Shown here: positions 8,687 through 17,870 of the stretch, in pieces | Layout: every line of letters starts with the position of its first letter | How positions within the stretch are numbered: position 1 is the first letter of the stretch | Assembly: GCA_027005735.1 (NCBI GenBank) | Contig: JALTLF010000188.1 | Span: forward strand, 1 to 42,500 | DNA: 42,500 nt | Origin: Chromatiales bacterium | GTDB taxonomy: Bacteria; Pseudomonadota; Gammaproteobacteria; CAMYNG01 | Reading direction: 5' to 3' | Notes under the pieces: generated by a model | Seen by the model: only the letters and a program-made list of their open reading frames with translations | Databases searched by the model: none | Told to the model about the DNA's origin: nothing | Program-made: the position numbers and the translations under genes

Positions 8687-9604
8687 ATGAGTAGTGTGCC
8701 TGTTGACAACGTTCTGGATACCTCCGCCGAGGGATCTTCGCGCCGCCCCCGACTACCCGTAGTTTCCGCAATACTGGGCAGCCGAGTGGCATGGATGACG
8801 ATGCTCACGGTATTCCTCATCGTCTGGGGCTGGCTCAACCGTGACAACAGTTACATAACAGCCGAGGAAGGCACCGGCTACTGGCTGGGGATCCTTGGCG
8901 GTTCGGCCATGTTGTTGCTACTGCTCTATCCCTTGCGCAAGAAGGCGCGTTTCATGCGGAACTGGGGGCCCGTGGGTTACTGGTTTGGCGCCCACATGTT
9001 TCTCGGGGTCGCCGGTCCGCTGATGATCCTCTACCACGCCAACTTCTCCACCGGTTCACTCAACAGCAATATTGCCCTGTTCAGCATGCTGCTGGTTGCC
9101 GGCAGCGGTGTGATCGGGCGCTTTCTCTATGGCCGCATCCACATGGGTATGTCAGGGCACAAGGCCACCATGGCGCAGTTGCGTGAAGAGATGCAGATAT
9201 CGCGGGGCAGGCTCAATGGCCGCTTTACCCTGTCGAAGAAAATCCTCAAAAAAATCCGCAAGTATGAAAAGCGCATGTTGCGCCCTCACATCCCTGTTCT
9301 GGGACTGTTCAGCCTGGGCTACCACGGCTTCTGCTCACTGAGCACCTACCTGAGTATTACCCACCAGTTGCACAGGAGCCTGCGTCAACAGGCACGAAAG
9401 CATGACTGGGACCGCCGCATGCGCAAGGCGCTGTTACGCGAATCCAGCCAGGCCATGCGTGAATACATCCGTGCCGTACGCCGCGCGGGGGAATTCCAGA
9501 TCTATGAACGCTTCTTCGCCCTGTGGAATCTCCTGCACCTGCCGCTTTTCCTGCTGCTAATGATTACGGGAACTGTTCATGTCATTGCCGTGCACATGTA
9601 TTGA
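8687..9604 (+). CDS. Multi-TM membrane protein, possible b-heme membrane electron carrier
   Basis: TM helices with histidines (GAHMFLG, LYHANFS, LLHLPLFLLLMITGTVHVIAVHMY); first gene of the cytochrome cluster. Confidence 0.55.
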   Translation: MSSVPVDNVLDTSAEGSSRRPRLPVVSAILGSRVAWMTMLTVFLIVWGWLNRDNSYITAEEGTGYWLGILGGSAMLLLLLYPLRKKARFMRNWGPVGYWFGAHMFLGVAGPLMILYHANFSTGSLNSNIALFSMLLVAGSGVIGRFLYGRIHMGMSGHKATMAQLREEMQISRGRLNGRFTLSKKILKKIRKYEKRMLRPHIPVLGLFSLGYHGFCSLSTYLSITHQLHRSLRQQARKHDWDRRMRKALLRESSQAMREYIRAVRRAGEFQIYERFFALWNLLHLPLFLLLMITGTVHVIAVHMY

Positions 9605-9624
9605 CAGGGATACACGCATTGACG

Positions 9625-11202
9625 ATGCATGCCTGGAAACGAAATCTTCTGCTTGGGGGAATGCTGCTCATGTTATGTAGTACTGCCAGCGCCGATCCCT
9701 TCGAATCCCTGCTCATGCCGGGCCCCCTGGTCGAAGGACATGCGGATCTCGAGGACGACTGTGACAACTGCCACCGCTCATTCAGCGATGCCACAGAGGA
9801 AACGCGCCTGTGCCTGGAGTGTCACGATGACATCCGTGCCGACGTACTCAAGCGGCGCGGCTTTCACGGCCGCTCCCGCCAGGTGAGAAAGCAGGCCTGC
9901 CGCAGTTGCCACACCGAACACCAGGGACGTGATGCGGACATAATCAAGTTCAATCCCGCCACCTTCGATCACCACCTGACCGACTTCCCCCTGCGTGGTC
10001 GGCATGCCCGCGAGGCCTGCGGGAACTGCCACAAGAAAGGCAAGAAGTACCGCGCCGCACCGGCCAGCTGCCTTGCCTGCCACAAGGAGGTCAACCCCCA
10101 TCGCAGCGAGCGCCTCGGCAAGCGCGCCAGGAAATGCCAGGTCTGTCACAGGGAGGATGGATGGAGTCGAATCGACTTCGATCACTCGGTAACGGATTTC
10201 CGCCTCACCGGCAAGCACAGGAAAACCGACTGCGCGAGCTGTCACCCCAATGACCGCTATGCAAAAACGCCTCAAGACTGCTACTCCTGCCATCGCCTCA
10301 ACGATGCGCATGCCGGGGGTAACGGCAAGAAGTGCGAAAAATGTCATTCCACACGCGCCTGGGACGACCTCGACTTCAACCACGACACGGAGACAGACTT
10401 CCCGTTGCGCGACGGCCACGACGGGCTCGCCTGTCAACGCTGCCACAAGAAGGATCCCTACAAGGTGAAGCTGAAGACGGCCTGCATTAGCTGCCACCGC
10501 GCGGACGACGTGCACAAGGGCCGTAACGGCAGAAAATGCCAGGAATGCCATACCGCCAAGGGATGGAAAGACTCGCGTTTCGACCATGGCAAGGAAACCG
10601 ACTTCCCGCTTCGCGGCAAACACAAGGGTCTAAAGTGCATCACCTGTCACAAGCGCAACCCGAAAGAGCATGAAACGGACATGGCCTGCATCAGTTGCCA
10701 TCGCGCCGATGATGTGCACAAGGGACAGCAGGGCAAGCAGTGCCAGCGCTGCCACAACGAGGCGGGCTGGCAGGTACGCGTGCGTTTCGATCACGATCTC
10801 ACGCGTTTCCCGCTACTGGGTCTGCACGCGGTAACCCCTTGTGAGGAATGTCACCTTGGGGGCACGTATCGTGATGCGGAGATGCGGTGCAATAGCTGCC
10901 ATCAAGAGGACGATGAGCACCGTGGCCGTCTCGGGACCGATTGCGAGCGCTGCCACACACCGAACTCCTGGGAACTTTGGAAGTTTAATCACAATACACA
11001 GTCGCGATTCAGGCTACGGCACAAGCATGCAAAACAGCACTGCTATGCCTGCCACCGCCGCAAGGTAGAGAAGGTGGACTCGGTGCCAAGACCGTGTGAA
11101 TCGTGCCATGCCGCGGACGACGTACACAATGGTCAGTTTGGCAGCGATTGTGCTCGCTGCCATACGACACGTTCTTTCAAGGATGTAAATCTACGACGTT
11201 GA
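9625..11202 (+). CDS. Periplasmic multiheme c-type cytochrome with 21 CXXCH motifs
   Basis: Manual count of 21 CXXCH in 525 aa. Signal peptide MHAWKRNLLLGGMLLMLCSTASA without a proper lipobox. Repeating FDH..TDFPLRG.H....C..CH...C.SCH..DD.HKG..G..C..CH...GW module. Confidence 0.92.
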   Translation: MHAWKRNLLLGGMLLMLCSTASADPFESLLMPGPLVEGHADLEDDCDNCHRSFSDATEETRLCLECHDDIRADVLKRRGFHGRSRQVRKQACRSCHTEHQGRDADIIKFNPATFDHHLTDFPLRGRHAREACGNCHKKGKKYRAAPASCLACHKEVNPHRSERLGKRARKCQVCHREDGWSRIDFDHSVTDFRLTGKHRKTDCASCHPNDRYAKTPQDCYSCHRLNDAHAGGNGKKCEKCHSTRAWDDLDFNHDTETDFPLRDGHDGLACQRCHKKDPYKVKLKTACISCHRADDVHKGRNGRKCQECHTAKGWKDSRFDHGKETDFPLRGKHKGLKCITCHKRNPKEHETDMACISCHRADDVHKGQQGKQCQRCHNEAGWQVRVRFDHDLTRFPLLGLHAVTPCEECHLGGTYRDAEMRCNSCHQEDDEHRGRLGTDCERCHTPNSWELWKFNHNTQSRFRLRHKHAKQHCYACHRRKVEKVDSVPRPCESCHAADDVHNGQFGSDCARCHTTRSFKDVNLRR

Positions 11203-11240
11203 TATTGACAACTTCTTCGATAACGAGGTGAGACTGACTC

Positions 11241-12566
11241 ATGGACAAGAATCACAATACAAGGCCAGGCTGGCTGCTTCTGCTGATGGCTTCCCTGCTG
11301 CTGGCATGCAGCTCGGCTACGGCAGCCACGGTACCGCAGGAAGGCTTCGACCACGACACCACGGGGTTCATCCTCTCCGGCGAACATACCCGCCTGTCCT
11401 GTGAGTCCTGCCACCAGCGTGGCATTTTCAAGGGCGTTCCCAAGACCTGCCAGGGCTGCCATGCCCAGGGTGGGCCCATGCCCGCCTCGGCCAAACCCTC
11501 AAACCATATCCCCAGCGGGGCTGCCTGTGATGATTGCCACCTGGAGACCAGCTGGGCTACGGCTCGTGTCGATCATGTCTCGGTTACCGGCACCTGCGAG
11601 TCCTGCCACAATGGGCGCATGGCGAGCGGCAAGCCATCTGGCCACATCCAGAGCAACAATGTCTGTGACGATTGCCATACCACCCGCAACTGGGCCGGCG
11701 CGCGCTTCGACCATAGTTCTGTCTCGGGCAACTGCATGCGCTGTCACAATGGTATTACCGCCACCGGCAAGCCGAACAACCATGTGCAAACAGGCAGTGA
11801 CTGTGCCGTCTGCCATCGCACCACTGGCTGGCTGCCGGCGGGCTTCGATCACGCCGGCATCACCAGTGGTTGCGCCAACTGCCACAATGGCGCTACCGCC
11901 ACCGGGAAGCCGGCCAACCATATCCAGAGTAACAATGCCTGCGAAAACTGTCATCGCACCACCGCCTGGGTGCCAGCCACCGGGTTTGATCACAGCGGCA
12001 TTACCACAGGCTGTTACACCTGCCACAACGGCGCCACCGCCACCGGCAAACCGCCGACGCATATTGCCAGCAGCAATGTGTGCGAGGATTGCCACCGTAC
12101 GGCGGGCTGGATTCCGGCCAGCTTCGACCACAGTAATGCGGGCAACAATTGCAACAGTTGCCACAATGGTTCCACGGCGACCGGCAAGACGCCAAATCAC
12201 TTTGTAACCACCCTGCAGTGCAGCGCGTGCCATACCACCACGGCATGGCTACCGGTACGCTACACCCACACCTCTATGAACTATCCGGGTGATCACCGCA
12301 GTGTCCGTAACTGTCTGGGCTGCCACACGACCAATTCGGAAAACATCCCTTGGCCGTTCGCGGCATACAAGCCTTTCTGCGCGGGCTGCCATGCCAACAG
12401 CTACGATGCCGGCGAACACAAAAAGGTTGATAATCCGCGGATCCTCTATACCGTGGGCGAACTCAAGGACTGCTCGGGCGCCTGTCACACTTACACCGAC
12501 AGCACGCTGACCAATATCCTCAAGCGGCGCTCCGGTCAACACCGGGTCACGGATGGAGGCTGGTAG
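11241..12566 (+). CDS. Lipoprotein multiheme c-type cytochrome, 15 CXXCH plus one CX3CH
   Basis: Manual count of 15 CXXCH plus CSGACH near the C-terminus. Lipobox LLLAC. About five tandem 46-aa diheme repeats (FDH.SIT.GC..CHNG.TATGKP.NHI.S.N.CE.CHRT..W.PA). Confidence 0.92.
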   Translation: MDKNHNTRPGWLLLLMASLLLACSSATAATVPQEGFDHDTTGFILSGEHTRLSCESCHQRGIFKGVPKTCQGCHAQGGPMPASAKPSNHIPSGAACDDCHLETSWATARVDHVSVTGTCESCHNGRMASGKPSGHIQSNNVCDDCHTTRNWAGARFDHSSVSGNCMRCHNGITATGKPNNHVQTGSDCAVCHRTTGWLPAGFDHAGITSGCANCHNGATATGKPANHIQSNNACENCHRTTAWVPATGFDHSGITTGCYTCHNGATATGKPPTHIASSNVCEDCHRTAGWIPASFDHSNAGNNCNSCHNGSTATGKTPNHFVTTLQCSACHTTTAWLPVRYTHTSMNYPGDHRSVRNCLGCHTTNSENIPWPFAAYKPFCAGCHANSYDAGEHKKVDNPRILYTVGELKDCSGACHTYTDSTLTNILKRRSGQHRVTDGGW

Positions 12567-12573
12567 CCGCAAT

Positions 12574-12595
12574 GGCGGGGTGGCAACACCCCGCC
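12574..12595 (+). other. Perfect stem-loop between the cytochrome gene and the AMIN-like gene
   Basis: GGCGGGGTG-GCAA-CACCCCGCC: 9-bp perfect stem with a GCAA tetraloop and no following T-tract. Confidence 0.6.
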
Positions 12596-12669
12596 CAGCT
12601 ACCTTCCCCCGAGGTGTATGCCTTTCGTGATGCAGGCCGATGCTGTTCCGTCATATTGAATTAAAGACG

Positions 12670-13212
12670 ATGTCGGCAAACCGCAAGCAGGGTATCCTGC
12701 CCTTCCTGCTTTGCCTGTTCACGGGAGTGATGCCCTTTCTGCTTCCCTCGCCCACTCCTGCCGGTCCGGTAACAGGCATCGTCTTCGATACGGTGAGCTG
12801 GGAACGCAATGTAGATCATTACCGCATCCGTATAGGCTTCAACTATCCCGTGCAATACATCCTGCATTACCCCCCCAGCCCACGCGATGAGGTCGTGGTG
12901 CAGATACGCCTGCTGGAAGCCAACGCCCTGGAGGGACGCCTGCCGGTGATAGAAGAAAGCGCGGCACTGGATGCCATGATGAAACGTCTTTTTGAAGATC
13001 TCCGTTTCGAGGGCAGTGTCCCGGAGACACCCCTTGTCATCCTGCGCTTTACCCACCCGCAGCATTTCCGCATCGAGCAGGGTGGCGACTGGCGCAGTAT
13101 CGTGCTCTACCTGTTCGATGAACCACGCTGGAGCGATGTGGCGCCACCGGAAGCCGAGATCATTGACGAGAACGGCGGTCATACCCAGGGCGGGGATGAG
13201 GTTCGCCCATGA
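12670..13212 (+). CDS. Exported AMIN-domain-like protein
   Basis: Signal peptide and beta-rich domain (GIVFDTVSWERNVDHYRIRIGFNYPVQYILHYP...FRIEQGGDWRSIVLYLFDEP). Overlaps the next gene by ATGA. Resembles the N-terminal domain of the next protein. Confidence 0.6.
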   Translation: MSANRKQGILPFLLCLFTGVMPFLLPSPTPAGPVTGIVFDTVSWERNVDHYRIRIGFNYPVQYILHYPPSPRDEVVVQIRLLEANALEGRLPVIEESAALDAMMKRLFEDLRFEGSVPETPLVILRFTHPQHFRIEQGGDWRSIVLYLFDEPRWSDVAPPEAEIIDENGGHTQGGDEVRP

Positions 13213-15752
13213 TAAGACCATATCGAGTTCATGTGTCACACTGGCTGTGGCATGGGCTGGTTCATGTCGCCATAGTGGCTACACTGATTTCGTGGGCCCA
13301 CGGCGTGCATGCCGCCAACCGATTCATGGAAAAGCTGGATATCTCCACGTCGAACGGCGATGCCGTGCTGACGTTGCATTTATCCGAGCCAGTCACCTAC
13401 CTGCGGCATTTCCCGGCCAGGCAGGGCAAGCTGGTTGAAGTCACGGTGCGACTGGCCACGCCTGGTGCAACGCGTGAAGTTGAAAGCGAGTCCCTGGGTG
13501 GCCCCGCGAGCGCTACCATCCCCCTGCGCGAGGTTGAAGCCACATCCATCGATCCCAATACACTAAACATTACCTTCCGCTTTACCCGCAATGCACACTT
13601 CGCCGTTTCCCGCGGTGGAGACGGAAATACAATCATCATCCGCCTTTTCAACCCTCGACGCAGTGGCATTACCGGCCCCGATACCGTCATCCGCCCAAGC
13701 TGGGGAGCGATAGTCAACACCTATACGATCAACCTGCAATCCTCGGTAACACCCTTCAAGGAACGTCCAAGTGCGCGCCGCGACATCCTCGATGTCTTCA
13801 AGCTCTACAAGATGCGGGTACGCATCAAGGGTACCGTCTGGTATCGCTACCGCCTCGGTTTCTTCGCCACCCGTGCCCAGGCCGAACGGGTCCGCAAGCT
13901 TCTCCTCAAGGACTACCCCGACGCCTGGATCGACCTGCTGCACCCCAGCGAACACGCCCTGGCGGAACGCTGGTTCTCGGTTCACCGGAAGCCGCCGAAG
14001 ATCGCCCTGGAGCCAGTACCACAGGCAGCCCCCAGGCCGCCCACACCGGCAAGCCCAGCGCCCAGGGCGCCGCCCAAACGCCCCGCGAAACCGGCAAAGC
14101 CCGCCACGCCATCTGCGCCACCACGTCCCCTGCCGAGTACCAGGTCCGGGCGCCTCATGGAACTGGCGCGCCAGGCCATGATCGACGGCAACTATCGACG
14201 TGCCACCAAACTCTACACCAAGGTACTGCAGCGCCCGGAAAAGGCCTTCCATCAGGATGCACTGGAATTCCTCGGCCTGGCACGCGAACGCAATGGGCAG
14301 ATCGCCCATGCCAAGGCGGAGTATCGCAACTACCTGAAACTGTACCCCGACGGCGAAGGCGCCATTCGTGTACGCCAGCGCCTCGATGGGATTATCACGG
14401 CGCGCAAGGATCCCCGCACGCCGCTGGCCAGGCCCAGTGAACGGGCCGAGGAGGCCCGCTGGGATATGTTCGCCAGCCTGGCCCAATTCTACCGCTACCA
14501 GACCACGTCGACTGATGCGGCGGGCAGCCAGGCCGTCGACAATTCCGTCGACTCCGACATCCTTTTCTCTGCCCGGCGGCGTACCGAGACCTGGGATATC
14601 CGCACCCTCTTCGCCGGCAGCCACCGCTATGATTTCATTGACGATCGTGATCCGGGCGATGGACGCGTCACTTCCCTGTATGCGGACTTCCGCAACCGTG
14701 TGGAGGACTATTCCATCCGCATCGGGCGCCAGACCCACAGCGCCAACGGTGTGCTCGGACGTTTCGACGGCATCCTCGGCAGTTATCGCCTCAACAGCCA
14801 GGTCAAGCTCAACGTCGTGGCTGGCTACCCGGTGGAGTTGACCTCATCGGATGGGGTCAACACCGACCGCCAGTTTTTCGGCGCCAGCACCGATCTTTCC
14901 GGCCATATCGACAACGTCGATCTCAATGTATTCTTCATCCACCAGACCATCGACGGCATGGTGGATCGCCAGGCCATTGGTGCCGAAGCCCGCTACAATG
15001 ACCCCAACGGGCGTAACGCCTTCGCGCTCATCGACTACGATACGCACTTTGGCCAGATCAATACCCTGATGTTCGTTGGCACCATGATCTTCGAGGGTAA
15101 TCGCCTGCTCAATCTGGTGGTGGACTACCGTAACAGCCCCGTACTCACCACCTACAATGCCCTGCAGGGCCAGACGGTTGCCACTATTGCCGAGTTACGC
15201 CAGACCCTGAGCGAGGCCGAGATAGAACAGCTGGCACGGGATCGCACCGCGCGCTTCAAGTCCATCACCCTTTCCGGTTCCCTGCCCCTGACCCCGAAGT
15301 TCCAGTTCAACGGTAGTGTTACTGTTTCCAGTCTTTCGGGGACGCCGGCCTCCGGTGGTGTCGCCGCCACCAGCCCCAGCGGCACCGAATACGCCCTGTT
15401 TGCACAATTGCTGGGTAACAACTGGCTGTTCGAAAAAGATGTCAGTTCCGTGGGGCTACGCTGGGCCGATGCCGCCACCGCCACGCGCACTACGCTGTCC
15501 TTCAGTACACGCTTCCCGCTGAACAAGGAATGGCGTATCAATCCCCGCTTCCAGCTGGAGAAAGTCAGCGGTAGCGATGGCTCGAGCTCGACCCTGATCC
15601 GCCCCTCCTTGCGCGCCGATTTCCGCTTCCGACGCAACATACGTTTCGAATTCGAGGGAGGTGTGGATCTGACGCAGCGTGATATTGCCGGTGGCAGTGA
15701 CGACGAAACCAGCTATTTCATCCGTGCCGGCTATGTCTACGATTTCCTGTAG
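13209..15752 (+). CDS. AMIN-like / SPOR-like / TPR / outer-membrane beta-barrel fusion protein
   Basis: 847 aa. N-terminal AMIN-like domain, SPOR-like YRYRLGFFATRAQAERVRKLLLKDYPDAWID, Pro/Ala-rich linker, TPR-like helices, then about 430 C-terminal residues of alternating amphipathic strands ending YFIRAGYVYDFL. Confidence 0.75.
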   Translation: MIRPYRVHVSHWLWHGLVHVAIVATLISWAHGVHAANRFMEKLDISTSNGDAVLTLHLSEPVTYLRHFPARQGKLVEVTVRLATPGATREVESESLGGPASATIPLREVEATSIDPNTLNITFRFTRNAHFAVSRGGDGNTIIIRLFNPRRSGITGPDTVIRPSWGAIVNTYTINLQSSVTPFKERPSARRDILDVFKLYKMRVRIKGTVWYRYRLGFFATRAQAERVRKLLLKDYPDAWIDLLHPSEHALAERWFSVHRKPPKIALEPVPQAAPRPPTPASPAPRAPPKRPAKPAKPATPSAPPRPLPSTRSGRLMELARQAMIDGNYRRATKLYTKVLQRPEKAFHQDALEFLGLARERNGQIAHAKAEYRNYLKLYPDGEGAIRVRQRLDGIITARKDPRTPLARPSERAEEARWDMFASLAQFYRYQTTSTDAAGSQAVDNSVDSDILFSARRRTETWDIRTLFAGSHRYDFIDDRDPGDGRVTSLYADFRNRVEDYSIRIGRQTHSANGVLGRFDGILGSYRLNSQVKLNVVAGYPVELTSSDGVNTDRQFFGASTDLSGHIDNVDLNVFFIHQTIDGMVDRQAIGAEARYNDPNGRNAFALIDYDTHFGQINTLMFVGTMIFEGNRLLNLVVDYRNSPVLTTYNALQGQTVATIAELRQTLSEAEIEQLARDRTARFKSITLSGSLPLTPKFQFNGSVTVSSLSGTPASGGVAATSPSGTEYALFAQLLGNNWLFEKDVSSVGLRWADAATATRTTLSFSTRFPLNKEWRINPRFQLEKVSGSDGSSSTLIRPSLRADFRFRRNIRFEFEGGVDLTQRDIAGGSDDETSYFIRAGYVYDFL

Positions 15753-15859
15753 TCCAGCGATAGTATTTCCTGCAACCCGCCCGGAATGCTTCCCTTTCAT
15801 GGCAAGGAAATGAAGTGAGCGAGGAAATCGCGACCGAGATGCGGTGTTGCCTGGCGGCA

Positions 15860-17869
15860 TCAGAAGATGCCGAAAAAACCACCCTCGTCGGCCTTCTCGA
15901 TGAGTTCCACGATCTTCCCATGACCTGCACTCTTTGCCACGCTGAGCGCACTTTGCCGATCACCGTTACGAATACGCACGTTGGCGCCCTTGTTCAATAA
16001 CAATTCCACGGTGGCAGCGTGACCGCTGCGCGCAGCGAGGATCAGGGCCGTATTGCCGAATCGATCACGCGCATCAATGTCGGCGCCGTGTCCAAGCAGT
16101 ACGGCCACGGTGGAGGTATGGCCCGCATCGGCAGCCAGTAGCAGCGGCGTGTTGCCGGATCTGTCACCGCCCTCCACTGCCGCACCATGCTTCAGAAGGA
16201 GATCAACCACCTTGTCGAAACCCAGCGCCGCAGCGCGGCCCAGCAATGTATATCCGGCACTGTCACGCCCATGGAGATCCGCACCCTGCGTGATCAGATA
16301 GGAGGCCGCCCGGGGATGACCCTGGGTGACGGCGAACCACAGGGCACCTGCGCCGTCGCGGTTGCTGTAGTCGATGGGAATATGGCGCGGCGTCAACGAG
16401 CGCACCACTTCAAGGTGACCTTCGCGGGCCGCCCACAGCAGGGCATTCATGCCATCCTTCTGTCTACGACCAGGCTTCGCCCCGGCGGCCAACAGGCGAC
16501 GCAGGCACGCGATATGGCCATGACGGGCCGCCAGCATGACAGCATCCATGCCGTCCTTGCGCTGAAGCCCGTGCCGGGCGCCCTTCTGGAGGAGTTGCGT
16601 GACGATCTTCTCGTGGCCGCCGCGCGCCGCCCACATGAGGGCGGTCATTCCCTCACGATTGGCGATATTGACCGCCGCACCCCGTTTTAACAGGGCGGCG
16701 ACGATTTTCTCATGGCCCTTCATGGCGGCACGCATGAGGGCCGTATGGCCGTCGGGATCGCGGGCATCGATCCTGGCGCCACGCTGCAACAAGGGCCCCA
16801 CAGCCGCTGTCTGGCCACGCCATGCGGCCACCATCAACGGCGTCCAGCCCGCATAAGCCGCATCGCGGGCAATGGCCTCCGCGCCCGCCGAGGCCGTGGC
16901 CACATCGACACCGTCGGTAAAGGGTTCAGGCTCGGGTGGCCTGCGCGCCCCGGCCGCAAGCAGGGCACGCGCGACCTTCGTGTGCCTGCGGCCCTCGGCC
17001 AGCTGGTAGGCCGTTCGCCCCTCGCGATCAGTCGCATCGAGTGCCACCTTGTGACGGATCAACGCCTTCACGGCATCCAGTTTGCCGCTGCGTGCTGCCC
17101 ACATCAGTGCGGTATAGCCCAGCTTGTCCTTGAGATTTTTTTTCGCGCCACGCGCCAGCAGCAAGCGTACTACGGCAGCACGTCCTTCCCCAGCTGCCAG
17201 CATGAGGGCCGTCTCTCCGGCACGGTTACGGTGATTGAGCTTTGCGCCCCGAGCGCGCAGGTGATCCACCACCTTCACGTGCCCCCCTTCCGCCGCCAGC
17301 ATGAGGGGGGAGTTCCCATCTTCGTCGAGGGTATCGACGGGGATACCTCGCGCCAGCAGGGCCTTGACTTCGGGCAGGTCACCACGCCGCGCGGCGGTCA
17401 ACAGGGCCTCGCGCGGATGCTCGGTGCCGCGCGGCGTAACGCCCTGCTGCTTCAGTTTTGCCAGGCGCCTTGCGGCGCGTCGATGTCCCTGTGCCGCGGC
17501 CTTGCGAAACCAGGCCATGGCACGTGCGGGATCGCGTCCCACGCCCACGCCGTTCAGGTACATCATGCCAAGGCTGTACTGGGCGCGATCCAGGCCGCGC
17601 TTTGCCGCCTCGCCGAACCAGTAGAGGGCCTTTTTATAGTCCTGTGGCGTCCCCTGCCCGTTGCGGTAGAGCACGGCAAGCTGATACTGGGCCTCGGCCC
17701 TGCCCTTCTTCGCCAGCGGTTGCAGCAGGCGCAGGGCACGCGGATAGTCGCGCAGGCGCAGGGCCTGCTCGGCGTCCTCGAGCTTTCCCGCGTATACCGG
17801 CGCGGCAACGACCAGCATCAGGATGAACAGGATCCAGCGCTGGTGGCAAGCTGGAGAGGAAGTATACAT
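15860..17869 (-). CDS. Exported Sel1-repeat plus ankyrin-repeat protein
   Basis: Signal peptide (ILFILMLVVAAPVYA), Sel1 repeats (AEAQYQLAVLYRNGQGTPQDYKKALYWFGEAAKRG), then many ANK repeats (GHTALMRAAMKGHEKIVAALLKRGA). Confidence 0.88.
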   Translation of the reverse strand: MYTSSPACHQRWILFILMLVVAAPVYAGKLEDAEQALRLRDYPRALRLLQPLAKKGRAEAQYQLAVLYRNGQGTPQDYKKALYWFGEAAKRGLDRAQYSLGMMYLNGVGVGRDPARAMAWFRKAAAQGHRRAARRLAKLKQQGVTPRGTEHPREALLTAARRGDLPEVKALLARGIPVDTLDEDGNSPLMLAAEGGHVKVVDHLRARGAKLNHRNRAGETALMLAAGEGRAAVVRLLLARGAKKNLKDKLGYTALMWAARSGKLDAVKALIRHKVALDATDREGRTAYQLAEGRRHTKVARALLAAGARRPPEPEPFTDGVDVATASAGAEAIARDAAYAGWTPLMVAAWRGQTAAVGPLLQRGARIDARDPDGHTALMRAAMKGHEKIVAALLKRGAAVNIANREGMTALMWAARGGHEKIVTQLLQKGARHGLQRKDGMDAVMLAARHGHIACLRRLLAAGAKPGRRQKDGMNALLWAAREGHLEVVRSLTPRHIPIDYSNRDGAGALWFAVTQGHPRAASYLITQGADLHGRDSAGYTLLGRAAALGFDKVVDLLLKHGAAVEGGDRSGNTPLLLAADAGHTSTVAVLLGHGADIDARDRFGNTALILAARSGHAATVELLLNKGANVRIRNGDRQSALSVAKSAGHGKIVELIEKADEGGFFGIF

Positions 17870-17870
17870 T

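Noticed and set aside
11560-12240. Tandem DNA repeats as a possible CRISPR or satellite
   Set aside because: Period about 138 bp, in frame and encoding diheme cytochrome units; a protein-coding repeat.
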